From the NCBI GenBank assembly GCA_963665045.2, contig CAXXJQ010000006.1, positions 372,001-436,000 on the forward strand: a stretch of 64,000 nt of DNA. The letters are read 5' to 3'. Shown here piece by piece: positions 8,919 through 18,126 of the stretch. Each line of letters starts with the position of its first letter. The first letter of the stretch is position 1. The notes under the pieces were generated by a model. That model did no database searches. It worked only from the letters and a program-made list of their open reading frames with translations, and was not told the origin of the DNA. Origin of the DNA: JAFGRU01 sp016934985 (GTDB lineage Bacteria; Desulfobacterota; Desulfuromonadia; Desulfuromonadales; JAAYDE01). The position numbers and the translations under genes are program-made.

Positions 8919-10444
8919 CTTTGCAGCCTTTCAATTTTTTCCAAAGCGGAGGACACACGGCGCAACCGCGCCGCCCGCCTGGAAGCCAGGGTGAACCAAC
9001 CCCTGATTTTTTGCCCAATGCCGAATTTCTGCCCATAGCGCAAACGAATCAAATCCTCCGTGATTTCCGTTAGTTCATTGTCATAAGGAAACAAGTTGAG
9101 ACCTCCGGAACCAACCCGGCGTTGATCCAATATGGCCTTGGGACAGGTGAAGGACAGCAGCCCTTCCGGGCCGTGATAACGCCCGAAACCGCTTTGTTTG
9201 ACACCGCCGAAAGGCAAAGCCGGATGGCCGGCATTGACCAGCACGTTGTTGATGCAGACACAGCCGGTTTCCAGGTGCTGGGCGACACGCCTGGCACGCG
9301 CACTGTCCCGGGTCCAGATACTGGCGTTGAGACCAAAGTCACAATCATTGGCCAAACGCAAAACCTCGGCCTCGTCGGCAAACGAGGCCGCCGCCAGCAC
9401 TGGGCCGAAACTTTCTTTTCGCATCAGCAAAGCGTCGGGTGGCACATCGGCGACCACAGCAGGAAAGAGGGCTTTGTCATTTTCGGCGACAGTAAGGAGA
9501 CGAGCACCGCGTTCCAGGGCATCTGCAATCTGACCATGGATGCGTTCAGCCGTTTTGGCATCAAGGGTTGCGGCCAGGTCGGCCCCATTTTCTGCCGACC
9601 TGCGCAAAACCGCAACATGCGCAACCACCCTCGATAAAAACGGCTCAACGATATTCTCCGCAACGTAAACCCGTTCAACGGACACACAGTGCTGACCATC
9701 GTGGGCGAAAGCCCCGTAAACCGCAGCCTTTGCCGCCCTGTCCAGATCGGCATCGGCGAACACGATCATGGCATCCTTGCCCCCCAGTTCCATGATGGCG
9801 GGAATCATTTTTTCAGCGGCCAGCCGGTAAACGGCTTTGCCCCCGTGAAGACCCCCGGTAAAAAAAATGATATCCGGGCCCGCATTAACCAGTTCCGCGA
9901 CGGTCTCCGGCCCACCGTCAACAATCTCTACCAGGGAGGCTGGAAAATTCACGGCAGCAAACAACTCGCGCAGGATTGAGGCAACCCCGGGGGTCTTTTC
10001 AGAGGGCTTGATAATCACGGCGTTGCCCGCTAAAAGGGCGGTTGCCGCCGGCAATAGCGTGAGCTGAAACGGGTTGTTCCAGGGCGCAACAATCAGAACA
10101 ACTCCATAAGGTTTGTGGATAACATGGGCGCACGTACCCGGGAAAAGCAGAGAACCAGCACGTTTTTCAGGGCAAAGTAATCGTCCGGCGTTCTTTTCGT
10201 TAAAACGAAGAATTTCAAGGGTGGGCAGAATATCGGTGAGCAAGGCCTCGGTCCGAACCTTGCCGGCATCTTGTTGAACAGCGGCAATAATCTCCTCCAA
10301 TCGCCCAACAATCTCATGCCGAAGCCGCTTGAGTTTTTTGATGCGAATATCAAGGGGGCTTGATGACCACTCGGCGAAGGCCTGCCGGACCTTAATCCAA
10401 TTTTCAGAGCTTTGGAGTAAACCTTTATTCAACGTCATATCCAC
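8915..10444 (-). CDS. Aldehyde dehydrogenase, probably carotenoid aldehyde (AldH/CrtNc-like)
   Basis: The protein is a 509-residue NAD(P)-dependent aldehyde dehydrogenase with all core residues: PWNNP (oxyanion-hole Asn near 123-124), KPSEKTP for cofactor binding, FFTGG, the general base E219 in MELGGKD, and catalytic Cys253 in GQHCVSVERV. The C-terminal part beyond the usual fold (after residue ~440, with LTEITEDLIRLRYG and a basic, hydrophobic tail) may serve as membrane association, as in long-chain or carotenoid ALDHs. It is the first gene of the minus-strand operon and overlaps the CrtNb-like gene by 4 nt, suggesting that it oxidises the carotenoid aldehyde made by that enzyme. Substrate is inference. 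Confidence 0.85.
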   Translation of the reverse strand: MDMTLNKGLLQSSENWIKVRQAFAEWSSSPLDIRIKKLKRLRHEIVGRLEEIIAAVQQDAGKVRTEALLTDILPTLEILRFNEKNAGRLLCPEKRAGSLLFPGTCAHVIHKPYGVVLIVAPWNNPFQLTLLPAATALLAGNAVIIKPSEKTPGVASILRELFAAVNFPASLVEIVDGGPETVAELVNAGPDIIFFTGGLHGGKAVYRLAAEKMIPAIMELGGKDAMIVFADADLDRAAKAAVYGAFAHDGQHCVSVERVYVAENIVEPFLSRVVAHVAVLRRSAENGADLAATLDAKTAERIHGQIADALERGARLLTVAENDKALFPAVVADVPPDALLMRKESFGPVLAAASFADEAEVLRLANDCDFGLNASIWTRDSARARRVAQHLETGCVCINNVLVNAGHPALPFGGVKQSGFGRYHGPEGLLSFTCPKAILDQRRVGSGGLNLFPYDNELTEITEDLIRLRYGQKFGIGQKIRGWFTLASRRAARLRRVSSALEKIERLQR

Positions 10445-10741
10445 AGCAACAACACTTTTTTGGATTTATTATCTAACGGGCTGCCGTTGTTCTGTAGATT
10501 TTACCTGTCTTTTTGCCCTCTTCAAGAACGGGGGGCTCAAGTATCTTAATGAGAGGTTGATTCTGAACAGCTCAACCTCAAACAATGCTTGACAGAAAAC
10601 CATGATGAAATGTCGTTAACTTTAAAGGGTACAATCTTCTTTCCAAAAAGAGCAAAACTAGGTCTTGACCTTAGAAACCAGTCATTTATCATCAGCACTG
10701 AATTTTTGCATTGATGACTATCAGAGTTTAACATTCCAACC

Positions 10742-11446
10742 ATGACTGACCACCTTAATAAAAAAGAGGTCTTACGCCAGGGGGCGGGCGCCGCCTGGCC
10801 CATCTGCCTCGGCTACCTGCCCATCGGCCTGGCCTTCGGGGTGCTGGCCCAGAAAGTCGGCCTGCCCTGGTGGGCGGTGGCCATGATGTCGGTCATGGTC
10901 TTTGCCGGCAGCGCCCAGTTCATCTGCGTCGCCATGCTCGGCGCCGGTGCATCGGCAGCAGCCATCATCCTCACGACCTTCGTGGTCAACCTGCGCCACG
11001 TCCTCATGAGCTCAGTCCTGGCGGTCTATCTGCGCGGTGTCAACCGTGCCTTTCTGGCCCTTTATTCTTATGGTGTCACCGACGAAAGCTTTGCCGTCAA
11101 CCTGACCCGTTTTCGAGATGGGGCATGGGATCGCTGGCGAGCCCTGACCGTCAACCACCTTGCAAATGCAACCTGGTTCGCGGCCACCGTCTGCGGAGCC
11201 CTGGTCGGCCAGTTCGTGCCCCAGGGGGCCCTGGGTATCGACTACGCCCTGACCGGCATGTTCATCTGCCTGCTGGTGTTCCAACTGCAGGGTCGGGTTC
11301 ACATCCTGACCGCTTTTCTGGCAATTGCCATTTCCATCGCCTGGTATCTGCTGATTCCCGGCGATTCCTACATTGTCGGCGCTTCCATGTGCGCTGCAAC
11401 CCTCGGCTATATGATAAAACGACATACCCGGAGGTCCAAAGCATGA
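10742..11446 (+). CDS. azlC: AzlC family branched-chain amino acid exporter subunit
   Basis: This 234-residue membrane protein has the AzlC N-terminal signature (PICLGYLPIGLAFGVLAQKVG, residues ~20-40), the SVMVFAGSAQFICVAML helix, FVVNLRHVLMSSVLAVYL and GVTDESFAVNL. AzlC and AzlD together export branched-chain amino acids and analogues in Bacillus, and E. coli YgaZH is the related valine exporter. The next gene overlaps by 4 nt and encodes the AzlD partner, so the pair is complete. The 297-bp region upstream, divergent from the carotenoid operon, holds no gene I can support. Confidence 0.92.
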   Translation: MTDHLNKKEVLRQGAGAAWPICLGYLPIGLAFGVLAQKVGLPWWAVAMMSVMVFAGSAQFICVAMLGAGASAAAIILTTFVVNLRHVLMSSVLAVYLRGVNRAFLALYSYGVTDESFAVNLTRFRDGAWDRWRALTVNHLANATWFAATVCGALVGQFVPQGALGIDYALTGMFICLLVFQLQGRVHILTAFLAIAISIAWYLLIPGDSYIVGASMCAATLGYMIKRHTRRSKA

Positions 11447-11766
11447 CCTTCCCGGATTATCTCGTCCTTTTCGGCGGCATGGGCCTGGTCACTTACCTGC
11501 CCCGCGCCCTGCCCCTCCTCTACCTCGCCCACCGCAAAATGCCGCAGTGGCTTATCGACTGGCTCGACCTCATCCCCGTGGCCATCCTAAGCGCCCTCCT
11601 CGCCCCGACGCTGCTGGCCGACACAGCTGCACGCACGTTCCAGTTCGGCAAACTTGAACTGCTGGTGGCCATTCCGACCCTGCTGTTTGCGCTGAAAACC
11701 CGCAGCCTCGGCGGGACGGTTCTTGTGGGGATGCTGCTTTACTGGCTGGGGGGAATTGTTTGTTAA
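11443..11766 (+). CDS. azlD: AzlD family small membrane subunit
   Basis: The 107-residue product has about four hydrophobic segments and the AzlD/YgaH pattern LVTYLPRALPLLYL near the N-terminus, IPVAILSALLAPTLL in the middle and GGTVLVGMLLYWL at the end. It is the small partner of AzlC. The start chosen is the ATG at 11443, preceded by GGAGG about 7 nt upstream inside azlC and giving an ATGA overlap. Frames extending further upstream lie within azlC and are not used. Confidence 0.9.
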   Translation: MTFPDYLVLFGGMGLVTYLPRALPLLYLAHRKMPQWLIDWLDLIPVAILSALLAPTLLADTAARTFQFGKLELLVAIPTLLFALKTRSLGGTVLVGMLLYWLGGIVC

Positions 11767-12104
11767 GTCAAAGATAATTTGACCTGGTCTTTCAATCCTT
11801 CAAGCCAGACCCTTAAATCTCGTTCGGGTTGTCAGCTTCAAGGGCAGCCTCCAGGCTTTGCGTAACAAGGAGCCTCGTTTAAACCAGGCGAAGATCAGCA
11901 AGGCAAAGCGCTTCAGACTGATCAGCAACTTGTACGAGGCGAAGTGAGTATCGATGAAGCAAGTGACGGCCAAAGAATTACCAATTGATGTCCGCGCCAA
12001 GACATGAAATGAAGGAGGTTCCCCACCGGGACAGACATCCTGCTGCGACACCTTGAACTAGCGCCATTCATGCCTGCCCCCTCTTGCTGAGATTTGATAT
12101 TAAG
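11767..12104. other. Intergenic region without a supported gene
   Basis: This 338-bp gap lies between converging azlD and a substrate-binding protein gene. Short frames exist on both strands (for example an 83-codon minus-strand frame rich in Leu, Arg and Lys), but none has a family match I recognise or a convincing start. No strong terminator hairpin with a U tract was found. It may be a decayed gene. Confidence 0.4.
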
Positions 12105-13088
12105 TTATTGAAATGTTGCCTGTGTTTTTATCTTCTCAGGCAAGGTCAGATGGAACCTGTCCAACTGGGTCTGATTAAAATAAAATTTGCCTTTACTGTC
12201 CATTTTTGGGCTGATATCTTGTGGTCTTTTTTCCCCTTCGAGAATGGCCATGGCCATTTCTCCGGCCAGCCTGCCATGGGCTTCGCCATAAATCACAAAT
12301 GAGCCGACCGCCCCTTTAGAGCTGACGGCATAATCCTGATTTGAAAAAACGGGAACGGAACTGTTCTTCGAAGTCCATTCAACAACCTCTTCAAAGCTGA
12401 CGTGGTCGCCTTTCTCCTTTTTCAAGGCGTGGGAGGTTGGCATAATAATCATGTCATATCCCTTCGCATTTTTTACGATATTTTTCCACTCGTTCCAATC
12501 CCTGGCGATTTTATACTCCGTGTTAAGCCCAGAGACAACCACGCTTGTTCTTTTCTGAAAGGTGACATTTAAAATCGCCTCTGATGTGGAACTTGAATCC
12601 AATAACACCAGAGCTTTTTCTGCCCAAGGTATTATCGGCTGGAGATATCTCAGCCATGGAAAAAGAGGCACCCGCTCCAGAACCCCGGTTATATTGTCCG
12701 GCAATTTCACAAAATATTGGCGAGGGTTGTTGTTTATGCCAAAATAGATGATAGGTGTCTGGGTCTCGGCAAATTTTGGCCCAAGAAGCCTTAAGCCGAT
12801 GTCGTCACCAATCATGACCAGAGCGGGGCCGGTTTTCTTATACTCAACCCAGGCGGCTTCGGCTCTCCTCAGAAACTCCGTCTCCGGTAATCTCTTTGCA
12901 TCCAAATAAAAGGTCTCAATCCGATATTTCGACCCGGTCGCACTTGTGATACCTTTTTCACATTGAACAGTCCACGCCAGATCGGGATGGTAACTCTGAA
13001 TAATCAGAATACTTTTTTGCTTTGCGACCGCATCTGCAGAAAACGACAGAACTATAATAAACAAAAGAGTTGTAAACAGCTTCTTCAT
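12105..13088 (-). CDS. Orphan periplasmic substrate-binding protein (ABC_sub_bind-like)
   Basis: This 327-residue exported protein starts at the ATG at 13088, preceded by AGGTGGGGGAA; the open frame extends upstream but without a good ribosome site. Residues 1-22 form a signal peptide (MKKLFTTLLFIIVLSFSADAVA). The mature part has alternating alpha/beta segments, including ILIIQSYHPDLAW, ALVMIGDDIG and TPIIYFGINNNP, and resembles periplasmic binding proteins often found next to sensor kinases in this bacterial group. No permease or ATPase gene is adjacent. The ligand is unknown. A second protein of the same general kind is at 21406. Confidence 0.75.
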   Translation of the reverse strand: MKKLFTTLLFIIVLSFSADAVAKQKSILIIQSYHPDLAWTVQCEKGITSATGSKYRIETFYLDAKRLPETEFLRRAEAAWVEYKKTGPALVMIGDDIGLRLLGPKFAETQTPIIYFGINNNPRQYFVKLPDNITGVLERVPLFPWLRYLQPIIPWAEKALVLLDSSSTSEAILNVTFQKRTSVVVSGLNTEYKIARDWNEWKNIVKNAKGYDMIIMPTSHALKKEKGDHVSFEEVVEWTSKNSSVPVFSNQDYAVSSKGAVGSFVIYGEAHGRLAGEMAMAILEGEKRPQDISPKMDSKGKFYFNQTQLDRFHLTLPEKIKTQATFQ

Positions 13089-13339
13089 TTCCCCCACCTG
13101 CCCTGTTGAAATTGTAGTCGCCAATAGGTACCTTGCTACAAGGTCTGCTTTTAATATTAAATCAAATGACCCTTGAGAATAAATGCATATGCTCAACCAG
13201 GTCTCTGCGTTTTTCTTTGCAAGATAACATTGAGGTTTGCGCCTCTGTGCTCTAAGATAGCGAAGTTTTTATCCCCGGAGACTCCCTTTAGCAAACCACG
13301 ATCTCATCGAAATTCAATAATGAAAACAAGGAAATAGCC

Positions 13340-14506
13340 ATGGGCATCCTCAGCAATACCGTCAGCATCTCTCAATTCCGTGTCGTGGGCGACCAGCCGA
13401 CCGTGGATTTTTTCACCTGGGTCGATAAATGCCTTGAAAGCGGGGGCTTTCGCTCCATTGAACGCAACAGCGATGAAATATCCATGGGATGGGTCCGCCT
13501 CGACAACGCCCAGGACAGTGAATTCGGTGCGGGCCACACCTGCCAAAAGGACCACTACCTGGCGTTTACCCTGCGCCGCGATCAGCGCCGCCTTTCGAGT
13601 GCCCTGATCAAATACGCCCGCGACGAGGCCGAAGCCGATTTTCTCGAAGCCAACCCTCATCTGCAACACATCCCCAAGCAGAAACGTTTGGAAATTCGCG
13701 AACTGGTGCGCAACGACCTGCTTACACGCACCCTGCCGTCGCCGGCCACCTTTGACGTGGTCTGGGATACGCGTAACGATCTGGTGACCTTTGCCTGCTT
13801 GAGCAGCAAAACCATCGATCTGTTCATGGAAGAATTCAAAAAAACCTTCGAGGGTCTGCGCCTGGTGCCGGTATATCCTTTTGCCCGCGCCCGCGCCGTG
13901 ATACCTGAGCAGCTTGTGGAAAACCTGGCCAGGGCCAACCGCGCCGACAGTGACGCGGTCATGGACATGGTGAAGGAAAACCGCTGGCTGGGATGTGATT
14001 TTTTGTTGTGGCTTTTGTACCAGACCCAAGCCGCCGGTTCCGAATACCGCATCTCTCAGCCCGGACCGGCCAACAACGGGGAAACCTTTGTAGCCTACAT
14101 CAACCACCGCATGACCCTGGCCGGTGCGAGCGAGGAGGGCCCTCAGCGCGTATCGGTGACCGGCCCTCAGGTCAACTTTAGCGAGGTACGTGCGGCCCTG
14201 CGGGACGGCAAGGAGATTCTCCAGGCCGGAATCTGTTTCGAGACCCAGGAGGATACCTGGAAACTCGTCCTGAAAGGGGATATGTTCCACTTTTCCTCAT
14301 TCAAATCCCCGCCGGTTAAAATCGAAAAAGATGACCTGACCGATCCTCAGTTGGAATTCGAGGCCGTATTTTTTGAACGTATGCTGTTGCTGGAGAAAGG
14401 GATTCAGATGTTCGACAGCCTGCTGGCCGCGTTTCTCAGCCAACGCCTGGGCGAAACATGGCAGGAGCGGAGCAAGGCTATCCAGAACTGGATTCAAGAA
14501 GGCTGA
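13340..14506 (+). CDS. rdgC: Recombination-associated protein RdgC-like
   Basis: The 388-residue protein resembles RdgC, a ring-forming non-specific dsDNA-binding protein that in E. coli and Neisseria restrains RecA and affects replication-fork collapse or pilin variation. Recognisable segments are MGILSNTVSISQFRVVG at the N-terminus, the KRLEIRELVRNDLL helix, LPSPATFDVVWDTRNDLV, and LSSKTIDLFMEEFKKTFEG. It is somewhat longer than the roughly 300-residue E. coli protein. It stands alone between two minus-strand genes. The family is best known from beta- and gammaproteobacteria. I am fairly sure of the family, less of the physiological role here. Confidence 0.8.
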   Translation: MGILSNTVSISQFRVVGDQPTVDFFTWVDKCLESGGFRSIERNSDEISMGWVRLDNAQDSEFGAGHTCQKDHYLAFTLRRDQRRLSSALIKYARDEAEADFLEANPHLQHIPKQKRLEIRELVRNDLLTRTLPSPATFDVVWDTRNDLVTFACLSSKTIDLFMEEFKKTFEGLRLVPVYPFARARAVIPEQLVENLARANRADSDAVMDMVKENRWLGCDFLLWLLYQTQAAGSEYRISQPGPANNGETFVAYINHRMTLAGASEEGPQRVSVTGPQVNFSEVRAALRDGKEILQAGICFETQEDTWKLVLKGDMFHFSSFKSPPVKIEKDDLTDPQLEFEAVFFERMLLLEKGIQMFDSLLAAFLSQRLGETWQERSKAIQNWIQEG

Positions 14507-14522
14507 TAAAAGGGAACGTCCT

Positions 14523-15452
14523 CTACTCCTTTTTTTCAAAAAATTCCGGATAAAGTTTTTTGGAGCATTCGGGACAAAAACCATGACTGAATACCGCCTC
14601 GGAATGATCTCTGATATATTTTTCGATCTGTGTCCAGTAGCCTTTGTCATCCTTGATTTTCTTGCAGGACGCGCAAATAGGGAGCATCCCGCTCAACTTT
14701 TTAACCTCGGAAAGGGCCTCTTGTAGCTTTTTTGTCTCCAATTGGATCGCTTCCTCGGACCTTACTCGATTGGCCATCTCCCTTTTCAGAGTCCGGACCA
14801 TTCTGGTTAGGCCATACCCTAAAAACACGGTGAACGCTGCCACCAGAATTAACCATGATTGGGTGTAAAGCAGGATTCGCTTTGCACTCCCCATAACTTC
14901 GGTTCTCAGCTTGCTTTCCAACTCTATTTCAAGCGTTGCCAGTTCAACCCCGAAGCTTCTAATGGCAGAAATTTTTTCATGAAGTCCGAATACGATTTCC
15001 CGGTGTGCCTCAAGATTGAATCTTCCTGAATCTTCTAAAGCCTTGTCATGAGACATGATGAGTGCGTTGCCAACCGACAGGATGTCCCTGGTATTACTTT
15101 TGATTTTGTCCAGAATCGCTCTGGCCTGGGGAACCCCGATTTTTTGATCAAGGATTGAAATCTGCTTTTTCAGGGATTCGACCCGCCGGGGGAACTTCTC
15201 TTTATCCACTTTTCTGTGCAATACCAGGTAAAGCATGAGATGGCCTTCGGCCCGCTTCACATAACTGCTTACTTCCGTTGCAGCTGTGGCAATAGCCCGG
15301 AAATGCTTTTCACTGTCTTCAAAAGAATGGATGATTTGTCTCGTGGTATTCAGGGCATAAATACCAATAAGGGCAATTAATGCAATGGAAGTGAAAAAAG
15401 CAAAGATTAAAAGCCGGAATCTCATTTGTTGAAAAACCTTTTTTTTAATCAT
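14523..15452 (-). CDS. Two-TM sensor-like protein with C-terminal Cys4 module
   Basis: This 309-residue protein has one hydrophobic segment at about 11-33, a helical extracytoplasmic region (34-190), a second segment at about 194-214, and a cytoplasmic coiled coil (215-252). It then ends in a compact module: LPICASCKKIKDDKGYW, IEKYI, HSEAVFSHGFCPECSKKLYP. Cys260, Cys263, Cys293 and Cys296 form two CxxC pairs, which suggests a zinc or redox site. There is no kinase, GGDEF or methyl-accepting domain, so this terminal module would be the only candidate output. The same module, with one Cys changed, ends the gene at 35005-35543. I recall it at the C-termini of other deltaproteobacterial signalling proteins, with no known function. 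Confidence 0.7.
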   Translation of the reverse strand: MIKKKVFQQMRFRLLIFAFFTSIALIALIGIYALNTTRQIIHSFEDSEKHFRAIATAATEVSSYVKRAEGHLMLYLVLHRKVDKEKFPRRVESLKKQISILDQKIGVPQARAILDKIKSNTRDILSVGNALIMSHDKALEDSGRFNLEAHREIVFGLHEKISAIRSFGVELATLEIELESKLRTEVMGSAKRILLYTQSWLILVAAFTVFLGYGLTRMVRTLKREMANRVRSEEAIQLETKKLQEALSEVKKLSGMLPICASCKKIKDDKGYWTQIEKYIRDHSEAVFSHGFCPECSKKLYPEFFEKKE

Positions 15453-15750
15453 TCCCGCAGTTCAGCCTGGCACCTCTGCCCTTTAGTTCTGACCTGTGAA
15501 TTCAGAAAGATAACCAGAGATTGGAGAATAAAGGCAAAGTCGCACAGCAGCGCTTTTTGAAGGCATGAAAAGAGAGTGGATAACTAAATTCTATCAAAGA
15601 TAATTTTTTTAACTATGTGATCACCAGCAAAATCCCAAAAAAATTACGGCTCTTCGGATTATGAACCGCGCCATCAAAACCGAGATCTTTTTTATATACC
15701 TTCCAAATCTTTTTCATATTGACAAGCCCGTCCCCATCATCTTAAATGAG
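15453..15750. other. Upstream region between the divergent sensor-like gene and the cobalamin riboswitch
   Basis: These roughly 300 bp are AT-rich and hold no supported gene. They should contain the promoter of the riboswitch-controlled cbiK operon on the plus strand and that of the minus-strand sensor-like gene, but I could not assign a convincing -35/-10 pair. Confidence 0.4.
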
Positions 15751-15751
15751 G

Positions 15752-15930
15752 ACGTCAACGGTGCGCGCAAGCGCCTAACAGGGAATCCCGTGAAAATCGG
15801 GAGCGGTCCCGCCGCTGTGACCCTCCCCCTTTTGGGGAAAATGCTACCGGCCAAGTGCGCCACTGAAACGATAAATCGTTTCGGGAAGGCCGCCGGCAGC
15901 AGAGGGGAGCCAGAAGACCTGCCTTGACGA
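15752..15930 (+). ncRNA. Cobalamin (B12) riboswitch
   Basis: The aptamer is recognisable by its conserved core: GGGAATCCCGTGAAAATCGGG followed by GCGGTCCCGCCGCTGTGA, and the B12 box AGCCAGAAGACCTGCC at 15908-15923. This order and spacing match the AdoCbl-class consensus. A terminator hairpin follows at 15994-16033, before cbiK. Known behaviour of the class is that bound coenzyme B12 reduces expression of the downstream genes. Here it would control the exported cobaltochelatase and, by context, the uptake operon that follows. Confidence 0.93.
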
Positions 15931-15993
15931 AAGCCTTCCTTCTGCGGGAGACAGACAGGGGCAGACATGAATAGGGCCAAGGAAACTGGGTGC

Positions 15994-16033
15994 AGCCCTT
16001 CAAACCGACAACGGCTTGAAGGGCTTTATTTTT
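15994..16033 (+). terminator. Intrinsic terminator in the riboswitch expression platform
   Basis: AGCCCTTCAA pairs with TTGAAGGGCT across a 12-nt loop and is followed by TTATTTTT. It lies between the B12 box and the cbiK start, so it probably is the ligand-controlled terminator of the riboswitch. Confidence 0.85.
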
Positions 16034-16063
16034 AGCCCCAAGCCACCAAGGAAAGGGGCAAAA

Positions 16064-16942
16064 ATGAAAAAGACTGTATTAGCAGGATTATTGATGATGT
16101 TGGCAACGTTAATGGCTCTTCCGGCCCTGGCCGGCGGCCATGGACACAAACGGGAAATGAAAAAAGGTATTTTACTGGTGGCGTTTGGTACCAGTGTCCC
16201 TAGAGCCCAAGTATCATTCAAAAACATTGAAAAGAAAGTCAAAACCGCCTACCCGGATATCCCGGTGCGCTGGGCCTACACCTCAAAGATTATCCGCGAC
16301 AAACTGGCAAAAAGCGGGCAGCATCTCGACTCTCCCGAAACCGCTCTGGCAAAAATGATGGATGAAGGCTTTACCCATGTGGCTGTGCAGTCCCTCCACA
16401 CCATCGCCGGAGAGGAGTTTCACGACCTACAGCGCAATGTCCATGCGTTCATGGGCATGGCCGGCGGCTTTGACAACATCCAGGTCGGCTACCCACTGCT
16501 CGGCACCCAGAAAGACCTGGAGCGGGTCGTTGCCGCCATGATCAAAAACATCCCCAAAGAGCGTAAAAAATCCGAAGCAGTTGTTCTCATGGGACACGGC
16601 ACGCCGCATCCGGCCAACGCCTTCTACGCGGCCATGATGTTCCATTTCCAGCAGCAGGACCCCAATATTTTTGTCGGCACCGTGGAAGGGACACCTGAAA
16701 TAGGCGACATCAAAAGCATGCTACTGGCCAAAAAAATCCAAAAGGCCTACCTGATTCCCTTCATGTCGGTAGCAGGGGACCATGCCATGAACGACATGGC
16801 AGGTGAAGAAGATGATTCATGGAAATCGATCCTGAGTGCGGCAGGGATTTCGTGCATCCCGATCCTCAAGGGCACAGCGGAATACGATGACATCGTTGAT
16901 ATCTGGGTGGACCATCTTAGTGATGCACTTTCCCGTTTCTGA
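16064..16942 (+). CDS. cbiK: Exported sirohydrochlorin cobaltochelatase (CbiK, periplasmic type)
   Basis: CbiK inserts Co2+ into sirohydrochlorin in the anaerobic cobalamin route. This 292-residue form begins with a signal peptide (MKKTVLAGLLMMLATLMALP..ALA, residues 1-23) and then a His-rich start, GGHGHK, so it should act in the periplasm, like the exported CbiK described in Desulfovibrio. The chelatase fold is supported by ILLVAFGTSVPRAQ, AVQSLHTIAGEEFHD, the metal-binding H178 in MGHGTPHP and H240 in VAGDHAMNDM, positions that match the two active-site His of CbiK. I start at ATG 16064 because the signal peptide begins there and GGAAAGGGG lies upstream. It follows a cobalamin riboswitch and precedes a FecCD/ATPase/binding-protein set. 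Confidence 0.93.
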   Translation: MKKTVLAGLLMMLATLMALPALAGGHGHKREMKKGILLVAFGTSVPRAQVSFKNIEKKVKTAYPDIPVRWAYTSKIIRDKLAKSGQHLDSPETALAKMMDEGFTHVAVQSLHTIAGEEFHDLQRNVHAFMGMAGGFDNIQVGYPLLGTQKDLERVVAAMIKNIPKERKKSEAVVLMGHGTPHPANAFYAAMMFHFQQQDPNIFVGTVEGTPEIGDIKSMLLAKKIQKAYLIPFMSVAGDHAMNDMAGEEDDSWKSILSAAGISCIPILKGTAEYDDIVDIWVDHLSDALSRF

Positions 16943-17056
16943 TTTTTTTGTCCTGAGTCTTGAAAAGGGCTGTTTCAGATACCCCCCTCCGGCAAAGTCG
17001 GAGCAAAGAGGCATTTTTTGAAAAAAGATGGGCAGACTGTTTGAGTTGAAGGAGCC

Positions 17057-18121
17057 ATGAAGGCGATTCAAAAAAACAAAACGTCGGCCAACCCCTCCCC
17101 TAAACGCCTGCCTACTGTTGCCACGCTGATTGCTCTCGCCCTGCTGCTGGCCCTGGTTGTCAGCGTCTCGGCAGGAATGGGGTACGTCCGCGTCCCCATA
17201 TCAGACGTGATACATATAATTGTTTCGCGTCTGATGGGAGGAGCGGACGCACTGGCTGGCATGGCCCCCCTCTTCCCGACGGTTATTCTTGACGTACGCC
17301 TGCCGCGCATTCTCGCCGCCGCCCTGGTGGGGGGAGGGCTGGCGGTTTCGGGGGCAGTTTTCCAGGGGATCCTGCTCAACCCCCTGGCCGATCCCTATAC
17401 CCTGGGGGTATCGGCAGGGGCGGCTTTCGGGGCCTCTCTTGCTATTCTTCTCAACGTCAGTTTCATGGGAGCCTGGTCCGTTTCCCTCTTCGCTTTTCTC
17501 GGAGCACTGGGGACCCTGGCTGTCGTCATCTACCTGTCTTCGTCGGCGGGGGGCCTTTCATCCAACAACCTGATTCTGTCCGGGATTATCGTTGCCGCCA
17601 TTCTCGCCGCAGGCATCAGCTTTTTGAAATACATGGCCGACGAACAGGTGGCGGTCATCATTTTCTGGCTCATGGGCAGCTTCGCTTTTCAAACCTGGGG
17701 CAACGTTTTCCTGCTGGCGCTATTCATTAGTCTCGGGTTCGCGGTCTTCATTTTTTTCGCCCGCGATCTCAACCTCATGTCCATGGGCGACCGTACTGCC
17801 GCCACCCTGGGGGTGGAAACCCGCCGCACCATGTTGATTCTGCTGGTTGCCGCCTCCCTGCTAGCGGCCGTCTGTGTGGCGGTATCGGGCATCATCGGCT
17901 TCGTTGGCCTGCTGATTCCGCATATGATGCGTGCCCTGACCGGCCCGGACAACCGCCGTCTAATTCCGGTTTCCCTGCTGGCGGGAGCGGTCCTGCTGGT
18001 TGCGGCCGACACCCTGACCCGGGCGGTCCTGCCGGCGGAAGTCCCCATCGGCATCCTCACCGCCCTCATCGGCGGACCGTTTTTCTGCTACATTTTCCGA
18101 AAACAACGCATGGGGCTGTAA
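17057..18121 (+). CDS. FecCD/BtuC-family ABC transporter permease
   Basis: The 354-residue integral membrane protein belongs to the FecCD family, whose members move cobalamin, haem or ferric siderophores. About ten hydrophobic helices are visible. The typical segments are VRLPRILAAALVGGGLAVSGA, FQGILLNPLADPYTLGVSAGAA, and SGIIGFVGLLIPHMMRAL, the last being the loop that contacts the ATPase. ATPase and binding-protein genes follow on the same strand, and a riboswitch-controlled cbiK precedes it, so cargo is probably a corrinoid, cobalt chelate or tetrapyrrole. The sequence alone does not separate these. Confidence 0.9.
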   Translation: MKAIQKNKTSANPSPKRLPTVATLIALALLLALVVSVSAGMGYVRVPISDVIHIIVSRLMGGADALAGMAPLFPTVILDVRLPRILAAALVGGGLAVSGAVFQGILLNPLADPYTLGVSAGAAFGASLAILLNVSFMGAWSVSLFAFLGALGTLAVVIYLSSSAGGLSSNNLILSGIIVAAILAAGISFLKYMADEQVAVIIFWLMGSFAFQTWGNVFLLALFISLGFAVFIFFARDLNLMSMGDRTAATLGVETRRTMLILLVAASLLAAVCVAVSGIIGFVGLLIPHMMRALTGPDNRRLIPVSLLAGAVLLVAADTLTRAVLPAEVPIGILTALIGGPFFCYIFRKQRMGL

Positions 18122-18126
18122 AAACC

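Noticed and set aside
11800..12051. Transposase remnant in the azlD-downstream gap
   Set aside because: The basic, Leu-rich short frame is suggestive, but no inverted repeats or catalytic motif support it.
13304..14290. 328-codon minus-strand frame
   Set aside because: Shadow of rdgC on the other strand.
15661..15927. 88-codon plus-strand frame and overlapping minus-strand frames
   Set aside because: They lie over the cobalamin riboswitch, whose conserved core explains the sequence.
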